A DNA stretch of 64,000 nucleotides from Clostridiaceae bacterium (GTDB taxonomy: Bacteria; Bacillota; Clostridia; Lachnospirales; Lachnospiraceae). The stretch covers positions 62,001 to 126,000 of the forward strand of contig CAJSZV010000004.1 of assembly GCA_910574345.1 (NCBI GenBank). The letters are read 5' to 3'. This document shows positions 30,327 through 38,906 of this stretch, piece after piece. Positions within the stretch are counted from its first letter, which is position 1; each line of letters starts with the position of its first letter. The notes under the pieces were generated by a model that was not told the origin of the DNA, searched no databases, and worked only from the letters and a program-made list of their open reading frames with translations. Made by a program: the position numbers and the translations under genes.

Positions 30327-32027
30327 ATGGGAAGATTTTTAAACAGTAAGGTTCCTTTTGAAATGTTTGTAGCCATGGCTTCGGACCCATATTTTGTAGA
30401 TAAATCCTGGCTTATATCAGAACTGATTCCCTCCCTTGGAAGAGAGAAAAGATTTTTCTGCATTACCAGACCGCGCCGTTTTGGAAAAAGCATTATGGCT
30501 AATATGGTTGGGGCTTTTTTCGGAAAGGCGACAGATGGACGCCAGGTTTTTGGCAATCTTAAAATTGCAGAACTAAAAAATTATCAGAACTATTTAAATC
30601 AATATAATGTAGTTTATATTGATTTTAGTGAGATGCCTGAAAAGTGTACATCATACGATGAATATATTACACGTTTTCTGAAAGGTTTAAGATCGGATTT
30701 GCAGCAGGCATATCAGGAAATACCGGTAGAATCAGAATTGGCGGTTTGGGATATTTTAACGGATATTTTCCAAAAGACAGGGGAGAAATTTGTTTTTGTC
30801 ATAGATGAATGGGATGCGATATTCCATATGCCATTTATTAATGTGGAACAGCAGAAAGAATTTTTGCTTTTTCTGAAATCTCTATTAAAGGGAAAAGTAT
30901 ACCTTGAGCTGGTCTATATGACAGGAGTACTCCCTATTACTTCTTGCCTCACTTCGTTCGGTACTCAGGAATCAGACGATTCCTTCGTTGGTGCATCGGG
31001 TGAAAGCCTGCCAGCAGTCTTTCCTGCGGATGCACCATACTCTAGTGGTTCCGAACTAAATATGTTTCTGGAATATGATATGTCTACCAAAAAGAAGTTC
31101 AGTGAATATTTTGGGTTTCTTGATGAGGAAGTTGACAGACTGTTTGAAATTTATCAGGCAGAATCTGATAATCCTGAAATATCCCGAGAGGATTTGCGTA
31201 TATGGTATGATGGTTATCATACTGCAAGCGGAAAAAGAATATACAATCCTCGTTCGATCGCCAGTGCATTAGGAGATAATGAGCTGGCAGATTATTGGAC
31301 CAGTTCAGGTCCATATGATGAAATTTTTTATTATATTAGAAATAATATGAATGATGTTCGGGAAGATATTGTTCTGATGGTGGCAGGAGAAGGCGTTAAG
31401 GCAGAAATTCAGAATTATGCAGCAGTATCTATGGGATTAAAAACGAAAGATGAGATTTATTCTGCCATGGTAGTATATGGTCTTTTGACCTATGAAAACG
31501 GAAAAGTTTTTATACCAAACAGGGAGATTATGAAACAGTTTCAAAAGCTTTTGATGTCCAAGGATTCTCTTGGATATGTTTATAACCTTGCCAGAGAATC
31601 CGAGAAAATGCTTGAGGCTACACTTTCAGAGGATACTCAGACTATGGTGGAAATCCTTAAATTCGCCCATGATACAGAAGCGCCGATTTTTTCTTATAAC
31701 AGTGAAATCGAGTTGTCTGCAATCGTAAATCTTGTCTATCTGGCGGCAAGAGACAGATATCGTATTGAGCGGGAAGATAAAGCAGGGGAAGGATATGTAG
31801 ATTTTATTTTTTATCCGGAAAGTCCGAATAGTGATGCCATTATTCTTGAATTGAAGATAGACAGCACACCCCAGAAGGCAATTAAGCAGATTAAGGATAA
31901 AAATTATGCACTCCGTTTCAGAGGGAAATTGGGTGAGAAACCCAAATATACAGGCCGTATTTTAGCTGTGGGTATCAGCTATAGCAGAAAAACAAAAAAG
32001 CATTCTTGTAAAATAGAACTGCTGTAA
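30327..32027 (+). CDS. AAA-ATPase-like/PD-(D/E)XK nuclease-like protein (PF09820/PF08011 type), with in-frame insert
   Basis: 566 residues. N-terminal ATPase: YFVDKSWLISELIP, Walker A-like TRPRRFGKSIM and Walker B FVFVIDEWDAIF. C-terminal PD-(D/E)XK-like core GYVDFIFYP...AIILELKID with IKQIKDKNYALRF. This family is abundant, often multi-copy, in gut Clostridia and Bacteroidetes; its role is not established and a mobile or toxin-like behaviour has been suggested by context. The gene is clearly richer in A+T than the flanking cluster genes, pointing to insertion. Residues about 205-237, between MTGVLPI and YSSGSELNMF, are foreign to the family and correspond to a palindromic insert that keeps the frame. 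Confidence 0.85.
   Translation: MGRFLNSKVPFEMFVAMASDPYFVDKSWLISELIPSLGREKRFFCITRPRRFGKSIMANMVGAFFGKATDGRQVFGNLKIAELKNYQNYLNQYNVVYIDFSEMPEKCTSYDEYITRFLKGLRSDLQQAYQEIPVESELAVWDILTDIFQKTGEKFVFVIDEWDAIFHMPFINVEQQKEFLLFLKSLLKGKVYLELVYMTGVLPITSCLTSFGTQESDDSFVGASGESLPAVFPADAPYSSGSELNMFLEYDMSTKKKFSEYFGFLDEEVDRLFEIYQAESDNPEISREDLRIWYDGYHTASGKRIYNPRSIASALGDNELADYWTSSGPYDEIFYYIRNNMNDVREDIVLMVAGEGVKAEIQNYAAVSMGLKTKDEIYSAMVVYGLLTYENGKVFIPNREIMKQFQKLLMSKDSLGYVYNLARESEKMLEATLSEDTQTMVEILKFAHDTEAPIFSYNSEIELSAIVNLVYLAARDRYRIEREDKAGEGYVDFIFYPESPNSDAIILELKIDSTPQKAIKQIKDKNYALRFRGKLGEKPKYTGRILAVGISYSRKTKKHSCKIELL
30938..31038. repeat. Palindromic element inserted in frame in the AAA-ATPase gene
   Basis: Family members run directly from MTG(V/I)LPI to about two residues and then YSSGSELNMF; here about 33 residues intervene. 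The extra DNA forms two hairpins: GGAATC-AGAC-GATTCC (30968-30983) and GGTGCATC...GATGCACC (30990-31036, stem extended by GAAAG with CTTTC). It has no stop in the reading frame. It looks like a small palindromic mobile element comparable in behaviour to Rickettsia palindromic elements. Boundaries are approximate. Confidence 0.6.
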
Positions 32028-32054
32028 AAAAGAATTATAAATATGGAGGAAGCT

Positions 32055-33143
32055 ATGAGTAATAACAATGTTCAGAGGCTGCCGGCGGAGCAGCTGTTTC
32101 AGAAAGAAATCGACACCTTGATTGCCAATGAGAAATATTCGGTGCCCACAGGCTGGCGCATGTCGCCCAGGTCCGTCCTGACTTACATCTGCGGCGGCAG
32201 CTGCGGCGGGATGGAGATTACACCCAAATACATCGGCCATGAACGGCTGGTGGAGATCGCCATCTCCACCCTGGTGACGGACCGGGCCCTTCTTCTTATC
32301 GGGGAGCCGGGTACGGCAAAATCCTGGCTGTCAGAGCATCTGACGGCGGCCATCAACGGCAATTCCACAAGAGTGATCCAGGGGACGGCAGGAACTACGG
32401 AGGAGCAGATCAAGTACTCCTGGAATTATGCCATGCTTATCGCAAGCGGGCCATCTAAGGAGGCCATGATCCCCAGCCCTGTATACAGAGCCATGGAGGA
32501 AGGCGCCATCGCCAGGGTGGAGGAGATCTCCAGGTGTGCCTCGGAGGTTCAGGATGCGTTGATCTCCATCTTGTCGGAGAAGCGGATCTCCGTGCCGGAG
32601 CTTGGCATTGAGGTACCTGCCAGAAAGGGATTTTCCGTGATTGCCACGGCCAACACCAGAGATAAGGGTGTCAATGAAATGTCGGCGGCTCTAAAGCGGC
32701 GGTTTAATATCGTGGTCCTGCCTTCTCCCGAAAGCCTGGAGGCGGAGATGGAGATCGTGAAGACGAGAATTGCCCAGCTGTCAGAGAGCCTGGATCTTTC
32801 CGCCAAGCTTCCCGAAGGAGAGGTGGTGGAGAAAGTATGCACCATTTTCCGGGAACTGAGGGCAGGGGCTACCTTAGACGGGAAGCAGAAGCTAAAGACT
32901 ACCACAGGGGTCTTGTCCACGGCGGAGGCCATCTCTTTACTGGCCAACAGCATGGCTCTGGCCGGGAGCTTCGGAAACGGGGATATCACCGATTATGATC
33001 TGGCGGCAGGCCTTCAGGGAGCTGTGGTGAAAGAGGACGAGAAGGATCAAAAGGTGTGGGAAGAGTACTTAGAGAACATTATGAAGAAGAGGGGATCCAG
33101 ATGGCTTTCCCTCTATAAAGAGTGCAAGGAGTTAAACCGCTGA
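32055..33143 (+). CDS. MoxR-type AAA+ ATPase (YehL-like)
   Basis: 362 residues; start set at the ATG after GGAGGAAGC (the earlier ATG at 32043 precedes the ribosome site). Walker A GEPGTAKS (residues 83-90), a GAIARVEEISRC Walker B region, sensor 1 VIATANTRDKGVNEMS and arginine-finger region LKRRFNIVVLPSP mark a MoxR-family AAA+ ATPase. MoxR proteins act as chaperones that remodel partners, often with VWA proteins carrying a metal-ion-dependent adhesion site. Length and neighbours resemble E. coli YehL. Its stop overlaps the start of the DUF5682-type gene (TGATG), showing coupled translation. Probably a hexamer that drives the VWA and DUF5682 partners (inference). Confidence 0.88.
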   Translation: MSNNNVQRLPAEQLFQKEIDTLIANEKYSVPTGWRMSPRSVLTYICGGSCGGMEITPKYIGHERLVEIAISTLVTDRALLLIGEPGTAKSWLSEHLTAAINGNSTRVIQGTAGTTEEQIKYSWNYAMLIASGPSKEAMIPSPVYRAMEEGAIARVEEISRCASEVQDALISILSEKRISVPELGIEVPARKGFSVIATANTRDKGVNEMSAALKRRFNIVVLPSPESLEAEMEIVKTRIAQLSESLDLSAKLPEGEVVEKVCTIFRELRAGATLDGKQKLKTTTGVLSTAEAISLLANSMALAGSFGNGDITDYDLAAGLQGAVVKEDEKDQKVWEEYLENIMKKRGSRWLSLYKECKELNR

Positions 33144-35467
33144 TGGAAAGACACCCTTTTGTATTTGGAATCCGCCATCTGTCCCCTGCCGGCGCTTACT
33201 ATGTCCGGGACTTTTTAGACCGGGCGGACCCGGAGCTGGTTCTTATCGAGGGGCCTGCAGATTTCACGGATTTAATAGAAGACCTGGGGGCAGAGGAGGT
33301 GAAGCCCCCTGTGGCGGTTATGGCGTACACCAAGGAACTTCCCATAAGAACCATCCTCTATCCTTTTGCAGAATATTCCCCGGAATATCAGGCCCTTTTG
33401 TGGGCAAAGGAGCATGGGCGCAGGTGTCGGTTCTGCGATCTGCCATCTCAGGTGTTTCTTGGGATGCGGGCTGCAAAAGAAGCAAAGGAAGGGGCTCTGC
33501 CAGCGCAGGAAGGCCAACAGGCTGCCGAAAGAGAAGCAGACCAGAGCCAGGGAGGCAGTCGGACAGAAGAATTTGACGTATACCGTGCTCTGGACAGTCA
33601 GTGTCAGGACAAGGATCACGAGACCTTCTGGGAACGGACCATGGAGCAGGCCGGGGACGCTGCCGGCTATGAGGCGGGGGCCAGGGAATTTGGACGCTCC
33701 CTAAGGCAGATGGAACAGAGAGGCGCCAGGGACTACGCTGAGAATCTGGTCCGTGAGGCTTATATGAGAAGGCAGATAGAGGACGCTGTAAAAGAGGGGA
33801 CAACACCCGAAAAAATCGCGGTGATCACAGGAGCCTATCACATAGAAGGGATTCTAGGCAGTGATCTGCCTATGACAGACAAGGAAGAAAAGGCTCTTCC
33901 CCGCCTGGAGTCCATGAAAACTCTGATGCCCTATTCCTACTATAGGCTTTCGGAGCATTCCGGCTACGGGGCAGGCAACCGGGCGCCGGCTTACTATGAA
34001 TATCTGTGGAAGGGGCTTTTGAGGAAGGAACCTGACTACGGAGCCAGACGGTATCTGACAGGCCTGGCATCCTTTCAGAGAAATCATGGAGGGCTGGTGT
34101 CTTCTGCCGAGGTGCTGGAAGCGGCAAGGCTGTCTCAGGCACTGGCAGAGCTTCATGACGGCCGGATTCCGGCCTTAAGAGATCTTCGGGATGCAGCCGT
34201 CACCTGTATGGGCCATGGGTCATTTTCAGAACTGGCACTGGCGGCTGCCGACACGGAGATCGGCACCAGGATAGGGAGTCTTCCCGGTGGCGTGAGCCAG
34301 ACCTCCATTCAGAGCGACTTCTATGAGAAGTTAAAGGACCTGAAGCTGGAAAAATACAAGTCCGTGACAGCGGCAGAGCTTTCCTTGGACCTGCGGGAAA
34401 ACTTAAGGGTGAAGACGAAAAAATCGGCGTTTCTTGATCTGGAGCGGTCCTTTTTTCTCCACAGGCTGAGAGTGCTGGGGATTCAGTTTGCCTCCATCCA
34501 GTCCGTGCGCCAGGACAATGCCACCTGGGCGGAACAGTGGAGCTTAAGATGGACGCCGGAGGCGGAGATCCAGATCGTGGAAGCCGTGCTAAAGGGAGAT
34601 ACCGTGGAGCAGGCCGCTGCCTTTGAGCTTAAGAACAAGCTGGAGGAAAACCAGAGCATTGCCCGGATCGCTGAGATTGTGGAGCAAGCCTTTTACTGCG
34701 GCATGCCGGTTATGGTATCTGCGGCTTTGGAGCATCTCCAGGCCATGGCAGTGGACGGGGCAGGAGTGACGGAGCTCGCAGATACGGCGGGAAGCCTGTC
34801 CGTGGTGATTCAGTACGGGGATATCCGAAGGCTTGACAGAAGGCCTCTGATTCCCATACTGTCCCAGTTATTTCTGCGGGCTTGTCTGATTTTGCCCCAG
34901 GAGTGTGCCTGTGACGATGGGGCGGCAGGGCCCTTAGCCTCGGCTGTAAGCCGGCTTCAGACCGTCAGTGTGGCCCATGATTTTCTGGACAGGGAGCGAT
35001 TTCTTGATGTGCTTGGGCAGATTGCGGCCAGGGACGATTTAAATACCCGTCTTTCCGGCCTGGCAGCCTCCATCCTTTTGGAGCAGGGAGTGATGGACAG
35101 TGAAGAGCTGGGGCGGGAGGTGGAGCGGCGTCTTTCCAGGGGAATCCCGGCGGAGCTTGGAGCCGGATGGTTTGCGGGACTGTCCTCCAGGAACCACTAT
35201 GCCCTTATTGCCAGGCTTACCTTGTGGGAAAAATTAAGCGGGTATCTGGACGAGCTGGACCAGGAGGAGTTTAAGCGGGCTTTGTTGTTTCTGCGTCGGG
35301 CTTTTGCGGATTTTTCTTCCATGGAGAAGAATCAGATCGCCGAAAATCTGGGAGAGATCTGGCAGGTGAACCCGGAACAGGTTAGCGAGGTCCTTGGCGG
35401 GACCCTGACAGAAGATGCCATGGAGATGCTGGAGGGATTGGAGGACTTTGATTTTGGAGATATCTGA
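33143..35467 (+). CDS. DUF5682-type protein of the MoxR-VWA cluster (YehM-like)
   Basis: 774 residues; the ATG at 33143 follows CAAGGAG and overlaps the MoxR stop by one base. The N-terminus FGIRHLSPAGAYYVRDFLD and PELVLIEGPADF is characteristic, with IAVITGAYHIEGIL (about 230-245) and a long helical remainder. The arrangement recalls ChaN/TraB-like haem or peptidase folds (ExP-H motifs: IEGPAD and GAYHIEG), but this is only a pattern resemblance. No membrane segment is present. A low-complexity Gln/Glu/Ala-rich stretch lies at about 115-145. Always seen with MoxR and VWA partners in related loci. Activity unknown. Confidence 0.78.
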   Translation: MERHPFVFGIRHLSPAGAYYVRDFLDRADPELVLIEGPADFTDLIEDLGAEEVKPPVAVMAYTKELPIRTILYPFAEYSPEYQALLWAKEHGRRCRFCDLPSQVFLGMRAAKEAKEGALPAQEGQQAAEREADQSQGGSRTEEFDVYRALDSQCQDKDHETFWERTMEQAGDAAGYEAGAREFGRSLRQMEQRGARDYAENLVREAYMRRQIEDAVKEGTTPEKIAVITGAYHIEGILGSDLPMTDKEEKALPRLESMKTLMPYSYYRLSEHSGYGAGNRAPAYYEYLWKGLLRKEPDYGARRYLTGLASFQRNHGGLVSSAEVLEAARLSQALAELHDGRIPALRDLRDAAVTCMGHGSFSELALAAADTEIGTRIGSLPGGVSQTSIQSDFYEKLKDLKLEKYKSVTAAELSLDLRENLRVKTKKSAFLDLERSFFLHRLRVLGIQFASIQSVRQDNATWAEQWSLRWTPEAEIQIVEAVLKGDTVEQAAAFELKNKLEENQSIARIAEIVEQAFYCGMPVMVSAALEHLQAMAVDGAGVTELADTAGSLSVVIQYGDIRRLDRRPLIPILSQLFLRACLILPQECACDDGAAGPLASAVSRLQTVSVAHDFLDRERFLDVLGQIAARDDLNTRLSGLAASILLEQGVMDSEELGREVERRLSRGIPAELGAGWFAGLSSRNHYALIARLTLWEKLSGYLDELDQEEFKRALLFLRRAFADFSSMEKNQIAENLGEIWQVNPEQVSEVLGGTLTEDAMEMLEGLEDFDFGDI

Positions 35468-36644
35468 GGATAAGCTAAAGGAGCGCATGACAAGATGGCG
35501 TCTCATTCTGGGACAGGAAAGTGAAGAAGGGTTTGACAAGATGAACGGGGGAGAGGATCTGGGACTTACGGAGGAACAGTGGCTCATGGACCAGGCCCTG
35601 GCATGCATCTACAACAGTACTTCCCAGGGAGGCTTCGGACCGGGAGGAAGAGGGGCGGGCCACGGGCCCTCCAATCCCCGGATTACCAGATGGCTTGGAG
35701 ACGTGAGAACCCTCTTTGACAAGGACTTAGTAAAGATCGTCCAGGCGGACGCCATGGAGCGGTGCGGATTAAAGCAGCTGATTTTTGAACCGGAGCTTTT
35801 GGAGAACTTAGAGCCGGATATGAATCTGGCCACCACCATCCTGCTTTTAAAAGACCAGGTGCCGGGGAGGAGCAAGGAGAGCGTCCGGGAATTTATGAAA
35901 AAGATTGTGGAGGAGATCAACAAGCTTTTGGAGAGCGATATTAAGAGGGCGGTGACGGCGGCGGTGAATAAACGGCAGCATTCCCCCATTCCCTCGGCAT
36001 CGGCTCTGGATTTCCCCACCACCATAAGAAGAGGAATCAAAAACTACAGGCCGGAGCTGAAAAAGATCATTCCGGAGCACTATTATTTCTTTGACCGCAC
36101 CTCCACCACGGCGGCCAACAAGTATACCATCATCCTGGATGTGGACCAGAGCGGCTCCATGGGGGAATCGGTGATCTACTCCTCCATTATCAGCTGTATT
36201 CTGGCAAGTATGGCGTCTGTGAAGACCAGGATCGTGGCCTTCGACACCCAGGTGGTGGATCTGACGGAGAAATGTGACGATCCTGTGGATCTGCTGTTCG
36301 GATTTCAGCTGGGCGGCGGCACGGATATCGACAAATCCGTGGCATACTGCAGCCGTTTTGTGGAGAATCCGAAAAAGACCTTGTTCTTTTTAGTCAGCGA
36401 TCTCTGTGAAGGAGGAAACCGGGCGGCTCTTGTAAGAAGACTTTCAGAGCTTAAGGAAAGCGGGGTTACGGTGGTGTGCCTGCTTGCCATAGCTGATGGG
36501 GGTAAGCCTTATTATGACGCCCAGATGGCGGAGAAGATAGCCCGTATGGGGATTCCCTGCTTTGCATGTAATCCCCAGAAGCTGCCGGAGCTTTTGGAGA
36601 GGGCCCTAAAGGGGCAGGAGCTTTTGGAGCTGGCTAAGGAGTGA
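35454..36644 (+). CDS. VWA (CoxE-like) domain protein of the MoxR-VWA cluster (YehP-like)
   Basis: About 396 residues. The start is uncertain: TTG at 35454 gives an N-terminus reading LEISEDKLKERMTRWRLILG and follows GGAGGG/GGAGG; TTG 35448 or ATG 35487 are alternatives, the latter with a ribosome site too close. It overlaps the preceding gene by 14 bases. The VWA domain (about 220-390) has the full MIDAS: DQSGS (231-235), GGTDID and VSDLCEGG. VWA proteins bind divalent metal and act with MoxR ATPases in protein-complex assembly. The N-terminal half is helical. Last gene of the cluster. Convergent with the RloB-like gene 54 bases away. Confidence 0.82.
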   Translation: MEISEDKLKERMTRWRLILGQESEEGFDKMNGGEDLGLTEEQWLMDQALACIYNSTSQGGFGPGGRGAGHGPSNPRITRWLGDVRTLFDKDLVKIVQADAMERCGLKQLIFEPELLENLEPDMNLATTILLLKDQVPGRSKESVREFMKKIVEEINKLLESDIKRAVTAAVNKRQHSPIPSASALDFPTTIRRGIKNYRPELKKIIPEHYYFFDRTSTTAANKYTIILDVDQSGSMGESVIYSSIISCILASMASVKTRIVAFDTQVVDLTEKCDDPVDLLFGFQLGGGTDIDKSVAYCSRFVENPKKTLFFLVSDLCEGGNRAALVRRLSELKESGVTVVCLLAIADGGKPYYDAQMAEKIARMGIPCFACNPQKLPELLERALKGQELLELAKE

Positions 36645-36697
36645 CAAGCAGCCATGGCATGTCTGTGATCAGAAAAATATTCAGATAACAGAATATG

Positions 36698-37447
36698 TCA
36701 TGGCTGAATCTCCAATATCTTTTCCAGCAATAAGTAGACCGTAGTAGCAAAGTATGCCGGATACCGTGCTTCTCTATCAACATGGAGCTCTTTTGCCTGT
36801 TTTACAGCGAGTTTGATTTTAGCAGCATCATAATGCTCCGGAGAAATATGCTTCTTATCTTTTAAGGGAGCCCCAAGTGCACGAAGTCTGTCCCGAAAAT
36901 GCGAGGTAGGCACATAGAGATTATGATCGGTAACGGCAAAACTTTGATCTTCTTCGGTCGGAGCATCATGGTGCAGAAGGAGCCATATTTCAAAAAAAGG
37001 ATTACTGATGGCATAGCCATAACCTTTTTCGTCACATTGCTCCAAGGCCTTGTTCCACTCATCAATCCATGCAGAGCTCAGATGATCGTCCACATCGATT
37101 ATGATCCAAAACTCGTCTTCTGGATACTGTGAAAATTGGTAGATCTGTTCCTTTTGTTCTTTGAACTGCTCAATTCGTTCAACCAGCTGCAAAGGACGGC
37201 TTTTACTGAGCATAACGGATTGCTCCTGAGTTCTGTACCTGTGATGAGTATGGATGGCATCCTCCGCAACAGAGATAAACTGAATTTTACTTCTCATTGC
37301 ATGAAAGATTTGGGATACCCTTTCAAAGTATTCTTCTTCTGTAACACTGCCCTCACAGGAAAGAAAAATAATCTTACTTGAGGCGGGCCTTTCAGGACGA
37401 TAAGGATTCTGGGGTGAGAAGGGAGTACGGCTGGTAATGAGAGGCAT
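36698..37447 (-). CDS. rloB: RloB-like (AbiLii/TOPRIM-type) defence protein
   Basis: 249 residues; start ATG at 37447 overlaps the stop of the upstream ATPase gene by one base (TGATG). RloB-family motifs: FLSCEGSVTEEEYFERV near the N-terminus, IIIDVDDH (central acidic pair) and YAISNPFFEIWLLLHHD. The fold is TOPRIM-like, expected to cut or otherwise process nucleic acid. Paired RloA/RloB-type genes were first noted in restriction loci of Campylobacter, and the lactococcal AbiL phage-abortive system has the same two-protein composition. Here it probably forms a two-gene anti-phage unit with the ATPase. Lower GC than the core genes to the right. Confidence 0.82.
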   Translation of the reverse strand: MPLITSRTPFSPQNPYRPERPASSKIIFLSCEGSVTEEEYFERVSQIFHAMRSKIQFISVAEDAIHTHHRYRTQEQSVMLSKSRPLQLVERIEQFKEQKEQIYQFSQYPEDEFWIIIDVDDHLSSAWIDEWNKALEQCDEKGYGYAISNPFFEIWLLLHHDAPTEEDQSFAVTDHNLYVPTSHFRDRLRALGAPLKDKKHISPEHYDAAKIKLAVKQAKELHVDREARYPAYFATTVYLLLEKILEIQP

Positions 37448-38781
37448 CAATCATTCCCCCTTATCATGGGAATGGCGCCGAACCTGCCGTTCAGATAGGC
37501 CCTAAGGGCATCCTGCCCTTTCTGAATATGAAAGTCAGAAAGGGGTCTTAGTTGTGATTCACCCAAATCATTCTTTTCGACAAACCAGATTTCATCCTGT
37601 CCGAATTTGTCAAGATCAATGAGATTAACGTCATGGGCAGTAAAGACAATCTGATTAAATGTATCATGGCAGTTGGAAGCAAACTCGTTTAACAAGTATT
37701 GAGAAAGCTTTGTGTGAAGACTCCTGTCAATTTCATCAATAAAAAATATGGTTTGGCTGTTTTCCTTCATCACAAACAAAATAGGCAGTAAATCCAGAAG
37801 ACGCTGCGTTCCGTCTGACTCATCTTCCATGTTAAAAGAGATGGTTTTTTCATTTAAGTGATGTTCAAATTTGATCTGAATCATTACTGTATGGCTTATC
37901 TCATTTTCAGCAAAAATAAAGTATTTTCCGTTTAAGCTTACAATACCGCTTTTGATTTCTTCAATTTCTTCCACAATTTCCGCAGGAAGATCAATTTTGT
38001 CTGCATATTCGTGAAAATCAATTTCATCGCTGACAACCGTGAGATTAAACACGCCGGTGTCCATTTTCCTCAAGCTTTCAGCAAGAAAGGTTTTAAAATC
38101 ATGATCCTGCTGCAGTCGCAGGGGAAGTCCTTTTACCGTACTGTCAGGAAAGATTATTTGTATGTTCTGGAACCATTTTATGATAAGTTCTGCCTTTGCC
38201 ACGCCATTGTCGTATAATTTATATAAAAACAGCTGGTTTTTCTGGTTTTCTCCAATGCTGTCCTTTAAGGTTTCGGCCAAACGGCGTTCCTTTGAATTTT
38301 TCCGGGCCAATCTTGACTCAATATCAATCTGGGTTTTTCCGTTCTCATCCGTAGTACGTGTGAAAAGAGGTGCCATGTCATCCTGTGTCAGAATCATAAG
38401 CCATTCTTCGTGGACCTGACGCCTGCTCAAAGAAAAGCCGTATTCATATACCTCCCCATCCAGATAGAACATGAACTGAAAGACAGAAGTATGACTTAAA
38501 TCTTCAAAATAGCCTTTGAACTGATTGATACCGGTTCCTTTTCCGCTTTTTTGGCCGTTGACAATAAAGCTCTTTGCGAAGGCAAGGGATTTAATAAAAG
38601 AGGACTTACCGGAAGCATTGGGGCCGAAGAAGCCTCCTCTTTGCAGGACCTTCCAGTCACCTGCCCTGGTGGTCAGTGTTTTAAAGAAACCCTGGTCTTT
38701 ATGGGATGCCGCAGGAAGCATACTGAATTCAATGGGATGACCAATGGATTTAAAATTGCTGACAATATATTTTAAAAGCAC
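37447..38781 (-). CDS. rloA: RloA/AbiLi-like AAA ATPase of the defence pair
   Basis: 444 residues. The GTG at 38781 is chosen because TTTAGGAGGG precedes it by the right distance; an ATG 36 bases upstream lies before the ribosome site. N-terminus LLKYIVSNFKSIGHPIEFSM and Walker A FGPNASGKSS (52-61) are typical of SMC/OLD-like AAA_15/AAA_21 ATPases; ESDGTQRLLDLLPIL is the ABC-like signature and IFFIDEIDRSLHTKLSQ the Walker B. Family members act with RloB/AbiLii nucleases in phage defence, where the ATPase is thought to sense infection. First gene of the pair, with its own promoter just upstream. Confidence 0.87.
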   Translation of the reverse strand: MLLKYIVSNFKSIGHPIEFSMLPAASHKDQGFFKTLTTRAGDWKVLQRGGFFGPNASGKSSFIKSLAFAKSFIVNGQKSGKGTGINQFKGYFEDLSHTSVFQFMFYLDGEVYEYGFSLSRRQVHEEWLMILTQDDMAPLFTRTTDENGKTQIDIESRLARKNSKERRLAETLKDSIGENQKNQLFLYKLYDNGVAKAELIIKWFQNIQIIFPDSTVKGLPLRLQQDHDFKTFLAESLRKMDTGVFNLTVVSDEIDFHEYADKIDLPAEIVEEIEEIKSGIVSLNGKYFIFAENEISHTVMIQIKFEHHLNEKTISFNMEDESDGTQRLLDLLPILFVMKENSQTIFFIDEIDRSLHTKLSQYLLNEFASNCHDTFNQIVFTAHDVNLIDLDKFGQDEIWFVEKNDLGESQLRPLSDFHIQKGQDALRAYLNGRFGAIPMIRGND

Positions 38782-38815
38782 GATTTCCCTCCTAAACTGA
38801 AAAACGGTTTTTTTC

Positions 38816-38844
38816 ATTATATTTCAAATAACCGGAACATACAA
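38816..38844 (-). promoter_or_regulatory. Predicted sigma-A promoter of the RloA/RloB pair
   Basis: On the minus strand TTGTAT (38839-38844) and TATAAT (38816-38821) are spaced by 17 bases, giving a leader of about 28 bases before the GTG start. Confidence 0.65.
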
Positions 38845-38847
38845 GAT

Positions 38848-38901
38848 ATTTACACTTAAATATAAAAAGAAATTATTTACACTTAAATATAAAAAGAAAT
38901 A
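38848..38901. repeat. Tandem 27-bp direct repeat between divergent promoters
   Basis: Two adjacent copies of ATTTACACTTAAATATAAAA followed by AGAAATW (38848-38874 and 38875-38901), differing only in the last base. They sit between the defence-gene promoter and the plsX promoter, immediately upstream of both, so they may bind a regulator or act as AT-rich UP-like DNA. Confidence 0.85.
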
Positions 38902-38906
38902 CAGTA

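Noticed and set aside
36649-36705. CAGCCATGGCA/TGTCATGGCTG inverted repeat between the VWA and RloB-like genes
   Set aside because: The loop is over 30 bases, there is no T run and one arm is in coding sequence; not convincing as a terminator.
36698-38781. Retron or toxin-antitoxin interpretation of the minus-strand pair
   Set aside because: There is no reverse transcriptase or structured msr/msd RNA, and both proteins carry RloA/RloB-type motifs.
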